This document shows positions 38,015-49,900 of a stretch of DNA of 64,000 nucleotides, in pieces. The translations under genes were made by a program, and so were the position numbers. The stretch comes from Sitta carolinensis. Lineage: Eukaryota; Chordata; Aves; Passeriformes; Sittidae. Under the pieces are notes generated by a model, which did not search any database, was not told the origin of the DNA, and was given only the letters and a program-made list of their open reading frames with translations. Position 1 is the first letter of the stretch. Every line of letters begins with the position of its first letter. The DNA is taken from positions 11,271,234 to 11,335,233 of the forward strand of contig JAVUNC010000019.1 in the NCBI GenBank assembly GCA_032173965.1. Direction: 5' to 3'.

Positions 38015-38170
38015 TCTGTTACTCCTGTTCTCTTCCCTCAGTTCCCTTCCCTGTTAGCCCCCTCCCTGTTGCTGTGTCCCTCAGTCACTCCCCCCCTATT
38101 TCCTCATTTGCCTCCACACCCTAACCCCACCTTTGTACTGCCCCCACGCCCCTGACCATTGGCCCCTCAG
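38015..38170. repeat. C-rich low-complexity tract
   Basis: The plus strand is strongly biased to C and T (repeated ccct, cccc runs). Downstream sequence (38170-38300) contains a CATTGG box and an AT-rich tccataaaac-like element that loosely recall a solo LTR, but I cannot define ends. Confidence 0.4.
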
Positions 38171-39584
38171 GCCCTCTCAGCCTGACCATCCCTGTACTTG
38201 AACCTGGACCCTCTCCTCAAGCCTTGCTTTTCACCCTGGACTCTCGGCGTGGGTGGCTGCCATAAAACATCTCTGCAAAACCCAAAGGCCCTCCCCGCCT
38301 CTTTGTCATCACCATAACAGCAGCTATCCTGGTCCACAGCACCTTTGTATGCCAGGGCCAGGTCTGCCTGCACAGGGCTCAATTCCAAACACCCTCCCCA
38401 GGTGTGAAGCTGTGCCACTTCCCTCAAATCAGGACCACATGGTGATGCTTTGCCCCATATGGGAGGAGCTGGCTTGTGATATGAGAGAGCAGTTAGGCTG
38501 CAAGGACAAATATCCCCTTCTGAAACCCACAGCCAGTGCTGATAGGAGTGTTGGCTGGTAAATACCTGCAGCATGCAAAGCAAAATCAGTCTGATTTTAT
38601 TACATTAAAGAAGGAAATGTCTACACAGCATTTTTCCTGGTGAGACTCTGAACTGGCACTAAGGCCTCTGTGAAGGTGCAGTGCTTTCCATCCCAAATTG
38701 TCCCTGGTAGCCTGATTTTTGCATTCTGCACCATGCAGACAAAGCACTGGTGGTACGGGCTGAAGCACAGCCACTGATACGGGGGGACTCCTCCTCCCTT
38801 GAGCCTTGTTGTTTGTACCAGAAGAACAGGCAGAGCTCTTGGAAGGAGGCTGTGTGACTTCAGAGGCTGGTGTGATTGTCTCTGCAAGACATTTGATGGG
38901 TGTCACATCAACAGCTGGAGCAATTCTTCTTTTTCTAGGACAAGATGTTTAGAAGATAGAGTGTGGGGGTGTGGGAAAGCTCTTTCTCTGAGGTGACCTT
39001 GATGGCCTAAAGGGTCATTTGGAAATGACACCAAGGGGATCCAAACCCAGGAGGTGCTTCTCATTTTCAGAGATGCAGAGCGGGCAGCAGGTGGGTAAGC
39101 AGAACAGGCCTCCAGGTGAGGCTGCAAGCAATGTGCTGGCTGTAGACAGGGGCATCTCTGCAGTGAGGCAGCCCTGGGGTTTGCAGGCACACTGGCACTC
39201 CAAGCAGCACTGCAGCCTTCGCAGGAGTCAGTATCTAAGCCAGACTTTAAAAACAGCCTCGTTTGTGCTGTTGCACAAGAGTGAGATGGAAATCTCACTG
39301 TGTTTATTCAGACTGAAATGATAGGACTCTGCTTGAGCAAATGCTTGCAATGAAAAGTTCAGCTGGCTATGGAGCTTTGCTTCCAGGAGCAGAAGAAAAC
39401 CACTTATCCATTTAATCCTTTTGAAGACATCAATTACCCCGATAAAATGTAGACAAGGGAGATGGCCTTCATGCACCCCTGCAAGACTGTCACCTCCCTG
39501 GGCAGGCTTCATCCCACACCCCAGAGAGCCACACAGGCCAGCATGGCTCCTGAGCCTGCCCACTGCCCTTTCCCCGGCTGTGAC

Positions 39585-39960
39585 ACAGTCCCTCGATTTA
39601 AACCCTTAATCCTGGGAAGATTGTGCAATAGCTCCTTCAGGCTGAGAACGGATTATGCCCGTTTCAAAGGTATTTGGCACTCTGGCTGCACCGGGAGAGC
39701 CCAATCAGCCGGCCCAACCTCTTCTGCAAGAGCACCTGCAGGCAATTCTTGCAGCTGGTGCCTAGCAACTTGCTCAGAGCTGCTCTCACAGCTAAAAATC
39801 AATGCTATTTCTGCCTTCCTCCTAGAACAGCAGCTCCTGGGTCAACATCAGGGAAGAATGAGATGATTCCCACTCAGTTTGGCATGAGAATGCCTGCTTT
39901 CTTTCTCTCAATCACGTGTCCTGCATCCAGCTAAAAAGGCATCTCCTCTCAGCATGTGGG
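39585..39960. promoter_or_regulatory. candidate distal regulatory element
   Basis: The stretch contains TAATCC and GGATTA (OTX-type), TTGTGCAAT (C/EBP-type), GTGCCTAGCAAC (RFX X-box-like, 39760-39771) and a CACGTG E-box (39914-39919). It has several CpGs in a CpG-poor setting. This is motif reading only. Confidence 0.25.
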
Positions 39961-42900
39961 ACAGCTTCAGGTTAAGGAGATTAAAGTAAAGTGTTTTTCC
40001 TCCTCCTTCCCAAATTGTTTTCTGCTCCCAAATGCCTGTGCTTTTTTGGAGCTCTCTGCAGAAGAACCAGACATGGATTCACACCGTGTCTCACCCTGGC
40101 TTTGCTTGTGTGAGCTCAGGTTATGCATACACACAAAGGTAGCTACAAGCTCAGGGCTGTGTTGAGCACTCTCTAATGACGCACAGCAACTTTTACATCA
40201 CCTGTGTGACAAATGAACGCAGCTCTGAATCTGAGAGAGATGCCCTTGGGAAATGGCGAGCACCAGAAAAAAAAAATGCATAGGAAACCAAGATTGCCTG
40301 TTTACGGGGCTGAGATCTTTGCTGAGGCGGTGAGGCAAACATCAGCCAGCCTGGGCAGGACCGAGCAGCGTGTTTCTGCATGTGGGCAGGGCACAGGAAC
40401 GGGCGCTGGGAATAGAGAGCCAAAGGGAGGATCCAGCTGCGGAGTGGGCAGGGGCTCAGGGAGCAGCACGTCCTCCAGCGCCTGCTGGCACGGTGCAGAG
40501 GGAGGAGCGCTCCGGCTGGAAGAGGGGGGAAGCTGTGAGTAGATGCAGTCCATGAGTAGTTGGGCGGTGGTACGGCAGCCTGGGCGTTTTTCAGAGAAAA
40601 GCAAAACGAGGTGCCTTGTAAGGCATTTCCAAACTCTGGGAGGGCACGTGTTTGCCTCTGGGAACAAGCCCGAGATCCAGACGGATTTCCCAGTGGGAGT
40701 CTGTTAGGACATCTCAGACTTGCCATAGTGACACAGCTCCCTTGGTGGTGCCTGCTGGGAGGGCGGCTGACCACTGCCTGCCTGGCTGTTGGCAGTGCTA
40801 GTGCTGGTTCACCACCGCAGAGCTGACCTCTCCTTACCTCCCCAGTTTTATTCCTTAGGAAGCCCCCGGGTGGTCCTAGCAACTGCAGCCGGAGGGTTGG
40901 AGGCACCTTATTGCTGTGGACAGGGTGGGCTTCAGAAGAGCCACCTTTATCTCACAGCTGTCTGTCCTCAGCTCCAGACTGCCTGCAGCACTGCAGAGTC
41001 TGGAAGGAGGAGCAGGAATCATCTGGTCACTAGTTTGGACTCCACAGCTTGAAACAGATGAGGAGAGAAGTTGGTAAGCGCAGAAGCACCAATGGAGATG
41101 TCTCCAGCTCATCCCAGGACCCTCAGCCCTCCAAGGTGGGACATGGCTGTGTTCCCCAGCCCAGGAGTGGTGCTCAGCGTGCTTCAGGTAGGTGTTTGGC
41201 TTAAGGATTTGACATCATACAGATTACTTTAAACAAATCCAACTGCACTGCACAGGTTAGCTGATGAGGATTGAGAAGCACTTAATGCAGAAAGGCATAA
41301 AGGGGCCGAGTCTGATTCAGTCTTTCCTAGTGTCTAGTGGGTGCCATGGGCCAGGAACTGGCCAGTCCCCTGTGGTGCTGTGGTGCCTGAAGCTGGGAAA
41401 TTGGGGTGGCCCTGTTTCCCTTCCAGCCTCAGGAAGGGACAGCTCTCTGAGCGGCATGCCTGAGCAGCCTTTGTCTCACTGCGTGGGTGACACTGGTGGT
41501 GTTGGCTGGCCCAGAGTGGGTTTGGGACAAGCTTGGGACAGCAGAGTTTTTGGAGCAGTGTGGCCAAATCCAGGAGAAGATACTGCCTGTAGCACAAAAC
41601 TGTGACTTTGGTGGCTGAAGGGACTACTGGCCCAGGTGGCATTCGTGGGTCGGGCACCCTTTGCTCCAGCAATCCCTTCCCACCACAGCCTGCCTGTGGT
41701 TTACACAGTTGTTCCCAAGCTCCTTCCAGGACAAACCCACAGGCAGTTTAAGTAGTTTCAGTCCTAACTCCTTTCCTAGCCTGGCTCAGAGGAATGTAGC
41801 TGGGACTACAGTGGAGATGGCAACCTTTGCAACCAGGAGAAGACATGATGGCAAAATCCTCAGCTCAGCTTCCTGCAAACATAAGGGGACAGAATTAAGG
41901 CTGAGCTTTCTGACCTCCAAGTTCTTGACTTCTGCTCTCATATTACAGCAGCAGCAAATCCTGTTGCATGAAGCAGAAATCTATCTGTCTGAACATGCAC
42001 TATTTCAAACTCTTCTCTGTGTAAACTGTTCCAGACCTGACTAGGAACAAGACTGTTTACCAACAACAGAATTAGGAAACTTCTTTAGTATTGTGGCATT
42101 TTTCCCCCTGCCCCGTTTTGTTTTTTTTTAATCTAAAGTTTGCATATTGAGCTGCTGAAGCTTAAATTTGCCAGCTAACAGTGTTTCTAGATTTCAGTGT
42201 GTTTTACTTCAACTTATTTCCCTTTGCCTGATTGTTTGAATATCTCTGAAATACCTCTGTGCACAGAGTGTGCTCTGCCTTCCTTCCAATGGAAAAGTTT
42301 TCCTTCACTTGGTATGAAGTTAGAAGGATGAGCAATGGCATGCTCATTTTCACCAAATAAATAGACAATATTAAACTTCAGAGGGCCAATGGCTACATTT
42401 CTGGATTTTTTCCTAGCATTCATATGGATGCTTTTGAATCCTGCTTCCATTTATGCTGATGTAAATCTACAATAACAAAGTTCTTTTACAGAACTGTGTA
42501 TTTTATTAAACCAAGTGTCATAATTGAACACATGGTAATAGTTTGATCATTGTATCCTTCTGCAGTTCTCACTTGCTGTGATTGCAACATCTTTTAGATA
42601 TTTTAGTTTCTTTTTCACGTGTTGTAGATATTAAACTTTCTAACGCAAGGGCTGCCAGTGTAAGCAAGCAGGAGGTGTCATGAACCCCTGTGTTAGGAAA
42701 CCCCTTATGTGCTACTGTGATAGTAAAGGAAAGCAAAGTTTGGAAAGCAGTTTTAAGTGCTTCTGTGATACTTAGTTGGTTTTTGCTTAGAAAATCCTTC
42801 CGAGCTTTCTCTCCACCTCCGTTTTGGCAGAACCAAACTCTGCTGTTAAGATTGCTGTCACTCACAAGCTGTCTCTCCAGGACTAAGAAAGTTAGCATAG

Positions 42901-43022
42901 CTAAAACCGAAGAAAAATGTTTTCTACAGAGAGCATTGCCACGGTGAAGTGGGGTTTTGCAAGCCTGTTGCTCACTTCACATGGTGATTTATTGGACATT
43001 GTGTTCTTCTAACAAACGACAA

Positions 43023-43035
43023 GGTCATGCTGACC
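43023..43035. promoter_or_regulatory. palindromic estrogen-response-element core
   Basis: GGTCATGCTGACC is a perfect GGTCAnnnTGACC inverted repeat, about 0.9 kb upstream of the ATL2 start codon. Function is not shown. Confidence 0.4.
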
Positions 43036-43672
43036 AATTTGCCTGTGAAGGTTTATACAACTTTTAGCAACAGGAAAACTCACGGGCTTAAAAACTTCGT
43101 GCAGTAAGGGCAGCTTGCTTTCACAGCTGGCCTTTTAGAAGGATGAAGCAAGGTCAGTTCGGATTGAGAGGAACAAGACTTGCAAACCCCTGAGACAAGC
43201 AGGAATGTTTGATTCCTTGGAATCTTGTGTGGCTTGTCCTGATTGAGAGCTGTCCTCCTGCGTGTTTCCCACCCAGTGCAGCAGCGGTGCTCCAGTGAGG
43301 AGCTGGAGTTCCGGCTGGAAACGCAGAGCGGCCGGGTCGCTCTCCTGGCTGTCCCCAGGGCCCGGCAGGGCTGGACATGGGACGGGGGGCCCAGCGGGGT
43401 GAGGGCGGAGGCGGACACCAGCACACGGGCGACGGCCCGGCCGTGTGCTCTACACGAGCGAGCTGCGGCCGAGGCTCGGAGGGACCGCGGGGGATGCGCG
43501 GCCTGAGGAGGTGTTTCGTGTGGCCTGGCGCCCTCCTCACCCTGTGCCCCGCACGTCCCGCTGCTCCCCGTGCCCCGCTGCTCCATGTCGGCGCGACGCG
43601 GGGTGTCGTGAGGGAGACACTCGCCCCACCCGCGCGGGGGCGGGGCCGGGCAGCTGGGTTTGTCTGGGTCCC

Positions 43673-43681
43673 TGTGTGTGC

Positions 43682-43721
<40 letters not shown>
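43673..43721. repeat. (TG)n microsatellite in the ATL2 promoter
   Basis: About 49 bases of near-pure TG dinucleotides, with CG and TATA interruptions at the left end. It lies 190 bases upstream of the start codon inside a CpG island. Such alternating purine-pyrimidine DNA can adopt a Z form. Confidence 0.95.
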
Positions 43722-43723
<2 letters not shown>

Positions 43724-43910
43724 GTCCGTCTCCCCGGCCCCGCGCCGCCCTCACGCCGCCCGCCCCTCAGCGCTTCCCCGTTCCCGCTGCAGCCCCCGGG
43801 GGCTCCACCCCTCCCCTCGCGAGGCCCCGCCCCGCGCGCCGCCGGCGGGCGATAAAGGTCTCGCGGCGGAGCTCTGACGTCACGGGGAGTTAATTTTAAA
43901 CCCGGACAAG

Positions 43911-43971
43911 ATGGCGGCGAGGGACGCGGCGCGGCGCGCGGGCCCGGCCCGCCACCGGCCCGCCCCGGCAG
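43911..43971 (+). CDS. ATL2: ATL2 (atlastin-2) coding exon 1
   Basis: Atlastin-2 is a dynamin-like GTPase of the endoplasmic reticulum that tethers and fuses tubules. The ATG has a good Kozak context (A at -3, G at +4) and opens MAARDAARRAGPARHRPAPA plus one base of a glycine codon, followed by the donor gtaacg. The alanine/arginine-rich N-terminus is poorly conserved among atlastins and shorter than the human one (about 40 residues before the junction). Support comes from the position in the CpG island and the exact phase fit to exon 2, where the glycine at the junction matches the human junction glycine. An extra small exon or alternative first exon cannot be excluded. Confidence 0.75.
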
Positions 43972-46900
43972 GTAACGCGGCGCGGCGGCACCGGCACCGG
44001 CGGCTCCGGGGCTGTGCCCGCGGGGGCGGCCCGGAGCGCGGGGCTGGGCGGCGCGGCGGCGCGGCGCCGGGGAAAAGGCCCCCGTGTCTCCCCCCTCCTC
44101 AAAATGGCGTGGGCGGCCGCCCGCCCCCGAGGGGCGGCGGGGAAGCCGCGGCGACAGCCGCTGCTCCCGGCCCGCGGTCGCTCCCCGGCGGGGCCACCCC
44201 GCTTTCCGCGCTCTACGGCCGGGGCCTCCCCCGCCGCGGTCGGCGGCCCGTGGCGGAGCGGGGGCGGCCCGGGGGCCACTGTCGGTGACCTTATTCCCCG
44301 GTGCGGTGCGGCCGGGCCTCAACGCTTGTGCCTCACCCCGTGAGGAGCGGGGGCTGCGGCCCGGAGGGGCCCGGGGGCCGCGGGGCGCTAGCCTTGCCCG
44401 GTGCCGGGAGGGGAGCCAGCTAGCCCGGAGGGCGCCGACTTTACCGGGGCCGCGTCCGCTTGCGGAGGGAGCAGCCCCGGGAGCTCGGGGAAGGAGGTGA
44501 CTGATGCCAGTCGGCCCGTCCCCCACATGGAGCTGGTGCGCTCCGCTGTCAGCGCTGCTCCTGCCTGTAATCTATCCCCTGGTGGGGATGGGACATGGCT
44601 TTGGCTGGGTGTTTAGCCTCGGGTGTGCTGGAGTCTGCGCACTGTGTTTCTTTAAAGCAAGGGTTATTTCTCAGGAACGGCTTAAAAGCTGAGAGCTCGT
44701 AGCAGTCTCCGTGCCGTACGCTTAGCGAGGGGACACCTGGGACTCGCGAGGGTTGTACTGACTCGAACGCTTGAGTTGGATCATGTGAGGTTTTTAGCAC
44801 TGCACTGGAACACTGAACTATTTTAACATCTTTGTTGTGTAACTCTCACTCAATTTGGAAGCAGAACGATTGGGCTGGGCATAATTAAACAAAACCTAGC
44901 AGATGCCGTGTGCCACGATTGGTTTCAATTGCTTGATTTGCAAGCCAGCTAGATAGGGAAATCTAGCTGCACTATAAACTGAGAGATATGGAGTGACAAC
45001 TCACCTGGCTTGATTTACAGGGAGGAAAAGGCAGTGCTTCTGAGCATCAGGAAAGGTTTGATCGTGTTTGGCAGCATTGCAATTTGAATCATTTAAAAGA
45101 GCCCAGAGATTGAAATTGAGGGTTTGATACTGCTTCACTGCTCAAGGACTGGTCTCCCTCCCTCCCAGCACTGCTAAGTTTTCTCTGATTTCAGTTTTCT
45201 GGTTTTTTGCCATTGTGTTGTTTAACAACCTCAAAGCATTAGATTATTGCATAGTTTTTTCAAAGTCATAAAAGTGTCAGCACACCTGTAATAAATGGCC
45301 TTTAATTAGCTGTGTCATCATTAGCAGTGGAAACATGCACATGTCACTCTTAGTTGCTTTTGAACTTTAGCCATGGAGCAGCTTAGGTGATAGGGTCAGT
45401 GTGTACAGCTGTGGATTGTCTGTGCCTGCCTGCAGAAGGGCTTTCTGTACAGTGGAATAAAGCACAGGGATATGTTGGAGCAGCGGTGTAACAGGAGAGG
45501 CCTTTAACTCCTCCTGTACCATTACTGAGTGTTGCTTCACAGCTGTTACATCCTAGCTTGCCCTATAATCAATAATTGGGTTACAGCACCTCCTCAAATA
45601 AGAGCACTAGTGTTTTGTTTTTTCAGCTGTTAGAATTTTGAAAGCAAAGAGTGGAGTTGAGGAAGGCTGTATTCTTTCCTTTTCACATTCACGTGCCTGC
45701 AACTTCAAACCTAGGGAGAAGTAGTTCTAGCACAGAATAGTTTTACTTGAATTGTTTGTTGTAAAAGCTTGGTTTTAAACATGACAATCTGTCCTAGTTT
45801 AGGAGGCTGGGCAGCTCTTGTTCATGTTGGATGAACAGGAATGCTTGAGCCACATCTTACAAGAGTCCTAATCCTTCTTAGGTACCTTGTGTCAGCTGCA
45901 GTCCCTGTGGTTTGCTTAAATATCAGTGATTAATATTTGCTTGCTGACTGGAGTGAGGTGCTGTGATAGATGAGGAATTGTTTTCTCTTCCTGCCCTAAT
46001 AATAAAAGGGACACTACCTCGTGCTGGCCAGCCTGGACAGAAGCAGGTCTGTTGGGGGAGAAGGGCCAGGGATTTTCCTCCAGTGTAACTGAAGAGCACT
46101 TACCTCCTGGTGGCTGCGTTACAGCATCCCCAGCTTTGAGTTTCCCAATTTCCAAACCCATTGAAATAGGCAGATGGAAATGCAGGTGTAAGTTCTGGGT
46201 CCTTGTTGGTTTGGTAGTGAACCACTGTGGTGTTGGTCCCCAGTGCCAGCACGATGGCAGGCTTCACTTCAGCACTGTAATAAAAGTACTTTTAGCTTTG
46301 TGCCTGTTGTTTGTAGACTTGTACATCTTATCACAGTCCACAGAAGTTTCAAGGACATTCATAAGGAAAAACTGCCAAATTTCACTCAAATGTCACCTAA
46401 CATAAGTTAGGTTTGAATTTGGTTTTGTCCTTTTATTGTGATTATGAACAGATCCCATCCCTGGGATGATTTTTGATATTCATGGCAGTCTTTGAATGGG
46501 AAGTTTTAAACTTTAAAATCAGGCTGAGTTGTTGCCTTGTTTTTTAATTTACTTCTTTTTCTACTGCTGCGTGCTGTGCCTACAATGTGATCAGTTAGCT
46601 GCCTGAGTGCATTTTGTCAAGTTTTTGCTAAAGGCTGCATTTATTTCTTAAACTTACTATACTAGTTGTTAGTATATTGGGTTTTGTGTTCAACCACAAC
46701 TATCTAAGGTGAACAACATATAAAAAATATTTTAAAATATTTGCCATTGGTCAGCAGCTGAAAAATTTCAGAAATACTTATATATGGTGGTTCTTTAGAC
46801 TTTACTCTTGCTGAAGGTATGACTGAGTTTCTTCTTTTAAAATATTTTCAGCAACCTCAACTTCGGAGATGTGGAGGAAAGTAGAAGTAGCTTTCCTTGG

Positions 46901-49900
46901 TTTTGGAGGGTGGTTCTTGATACAACACAAAGAATTATTATCTCATCCTGTTGCTTGTTTTAAGGTCATGGTGCTGGGTAGGGAGTTGATTTATGTGAAT
47001 ATATTTCTGGGTTGGGATTTGTGTCTGAAAGACCAGAACAAGCAAATGAGCAGGTTTTAGATACATGTGGAAACATGGCTCATGTCCATGTCTGCTCTTT
47101 CAGTTAGCTGCAAAGAAATGACTGAAATGAAATAAGCGATGTCTTTTTGGATAAGGATTATAATCAAGGCATTTCTAGGGGCAAATTAATACATAATAGA
47201 AACTTGTGTTCTGAGAGCATTGGTAGCTAACTTGCCTGACCTTTAGCTTCTGTTTTTTTTTTTCTGAAATAACATTCTGTGTAGTGTTCGTTTCCAGGAA
47301 AACAAGATTTCATGTGCTTGCCAAACTTTTTGAAGTACTTTGAATACAAAAGTTGGAAGATTTTTTGAAGTTCTTCCTTCAGCTCCCCAAGTTGGTGTTT
47401 AACTGGAGTTCTTGCTCTGCAGCAAAGCTAGGAGCGCATTGTCCCCCTTTGTGTTTGGGAGGGAGCCCACATCCCTGTTCTATGACCATAATTATCTTTA
47501 CAGGATGTTTAAGCATGTGAACATCCTGCTAAAGTTATCTATTCAGTTTGTCTGGAATCTGTCACTGAGAATTTTGGCTGCTCCCCAGGGATGTTACTCC
47601 TCAAAGTAACAAGTCTGGTTTATCTCATTTTAGTGTGAGAATAGGAGAACTTTGTGCTAAGTGTGATCTTTGGAGCTATATAAGTATCTCCTTCAATTAA
47701 CTTAGCAGGAAAGAAAAGAAAAGCTATGCTAATTTTATTATGGTTAGTAGCTGAGTTCTCTTTAAGGTTGGAAAAAGTTAAAGCAGAATATTTGCCACCA
47801 AAGACAGCACTACTGAGCATCAAAGGCAGTCCAGAAGAAGTTACCTGAGTAAGTGCAAGTATGCTGGATATTGGAATTCCTGTTTGAGGGTTGCTTGGTG
47901 AACTTATGAGCAGGACTAATAGGAAATCAACCATAAGGTGAAAGTGAAGTCCGTTTGAGCCTTTGCAGAAATGATTTATGGAAAAACAGCTTATTTTAAG
48001 AGTAGCCCTGCTCTTGTCTATTGTGGAGGAGTAGGTGAGAGGACTGGCAAAAGTCTGAGGCTGCAGAAAGTGTCTTTTAGGGAAGGGCTTTTTGTTCACA
48101 GCCTGGTACTTGGCCTCTCTATACACTGTATGAGGGAAATTCTGATATGCTTTACTAGGAGGGGGGATGGCTCATATAGTTTGTTGGGGTTTTTTTTTCC
48201 TAAATGTATTTTCAGCTTTATTTTCAGTGCAGATGATGAGCAAATGATGATTTCATTTTCAGCCCTATATATTGGTGATTTTTGCATGGCAAGGTGGGAT
48301 TTACTACTGCAGGTCATGGCAGGTTTCTCTTAAAGGACTGGAACAGAAGCCAAAATGTTCAACACTTGAACTGATAAGATGTTGTACAGATTGTAGACCT
48401 GGAATGTAGAATGCAGTTTCCAGTGAATTGATATTTGAGAGTAGAACTTAATTTGTTCATACGCAGTTGTTGTTCCAGTGACATCAGAATCGGATTCCAG
48501 TCTGTAGTTAGTGTCGAATTATAATGCATTTATTTTCCCACCATCACCTCAGAGATAAGCATGTTGAATTTACAAGTTATTGTTTGCCTCAGTGAAATAT
48601 TTGGTATGTCTTTTTTGAGCATTGTATTGGATAATGCCTCCAGGATAACAAGGTGGCATTTATTTTTATTTGGATTGAAAATGACATAAACTTGTTGGGA
48701 GATCATATCAACTGCTTGTACTGATGTGTTAGGACTGCTTTCCTTGTGTTGTGAATACTTGGAAAACTTGTTCTCACCTCTTATCTCCTCCAGCAGGGTG
48801 GTACTGCTGAGTGGAAGAATTAGTGTGGTTATTTTAGCTGTCTCTAAACCCAATCCTGTGATACTACTCCCTACAAACTCGCTGTCTTGTTCCCCTCCTC
48901 AACCTCTTCTGCATGAAAGGAAAGGTCTTCTGGCTTTTACTTGTAGGTGTTCATTTGCCTTGGTCCATGTGGTGTGATCCACTTGGGGAACTGTAAACTG
49001 TTGAGAAATAAAAGGTTTGATCTGTCTATCCTTTGCCTAATATGGGAATCATCACAGCCCTGATTTCAGGGGAGGAACAGTCACTTAAGTATGTGAACTA
49101 CTAGGCATGGAGACAGAGGCTTGGCCTCCTTTAATGTATTGCTTAGACATAAAAATAATAGGGAAAATGACTGCTCTAGAAAATGAGGTTAAGGCTCTTG
49201 ATATAATCAAATCACTTTCTTAAAACCAGAAGTCATCTTGCTTTTAAGAGAATTAAGTTTCTTAAATACTTTGTAATCCTCAACTAAGGAACTGTGTTTG
49301 TTAAGATTTTAAATGTTGCCTTGAGGCTGCCCTCAAAGCAGTTAACACTTATCTTTCAGGGAGCAAAGTCTTAAGCTTGTCAGTAGGATAGGAAGGGAAC
49401 GCAGTTCAAAATTCTTAAAAGGAAATCTTTCTAACTGTGGTATGTCAGGCTTGTTGCTAATAAATTGTTTGGAAAAGTGCAGTAAGTAATGATTTTGAGG
49501 GCTCAGACATAGTATTTTTGGAGTATTTTCTAAAGCTCATAGTATTATAGAAATAGCTCCTGAAGACCTACATGTTATGTGCTGAGATTTAAAAGGCAGA
49601 AAACCTTTCAAAATAAAATACTGCTGGTACAAACATTAAGAAATTCGACTTCTGCTTTTAAACTTAATTTTTTTAAGTAGAAAAATGAACATGTTATCTA
49701 CTGTCAACATTTAGATAGCAAATGTGATTAAATGCTTGTTGAACGTTCAGATGCTATGAGAAATCCTACTTGTTTGAGAAGACCCTCGAAATACAATTTG
49801 GTGCTTTTGAAGAGGTTGGAAGTGGCCTGTGAAAGACTGAATTTTATTCTTAGAGTCTTGTTCTAAGTACTTTGAGTTGCAGACATATCACTGTGTCATT

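Larger units (their letters stand above)
28418..42999. other. GC-richer intergenic block without a recognised coding gene
   Basis: About 14 kb that is visibly richer in G and C than both flanks. Open frames up to 237 codons occur on both strands and often overlap each other, as expected by chance at this composition. None carries a recognisable domain. Exon-like segments with good splice sites occur at 33606-33628 and 40972-41073, and a possible enhancer at 39585-39960. A C-rich tract lies at about 38015-38170. Confidence 0.55.
43240..44500. promoter_or_regulatory. ATL2: CpG island and promoter of ATL2
   Basis: CG dinucleotides are very dense from about 43,300 to 44,480 and drop sharply outside. 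Sites near the start include GC boxes (43636-43646, 43823-43833), a palindromic CRE TGACGTCA (43875-43882) 29 bases before the ATG, and a YY1-type CAAGATGGCGGC over the ATG (43907-43918). Inside intron 1 there is AAAATGGCG (44101) directly followed by an EGR-type GCGTGGGCG (44107-44115). No clear TATA box; GATAAAGG (43851) and TTTTAAA (43894) are weak AT elements. Many long open frames on both strands here are composition artefacts. Confidence 0.85.

Noticed and set aside
38015..38300. A possible solo LTR (CATTGG box, AT-rich box, C-rich tract)
   Set aside because: No TG...CA ends, target-site duplication or second copy could be defined by eye.
43377..44526. Several long overlapping open frames on both strands (up to 329 codons on the minus strand)
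   Set aside because: They lie in the ATL2 CpG island, where stops are rare in all frames, and include microsatellite-encoded repeats. No conserved protein is visible.
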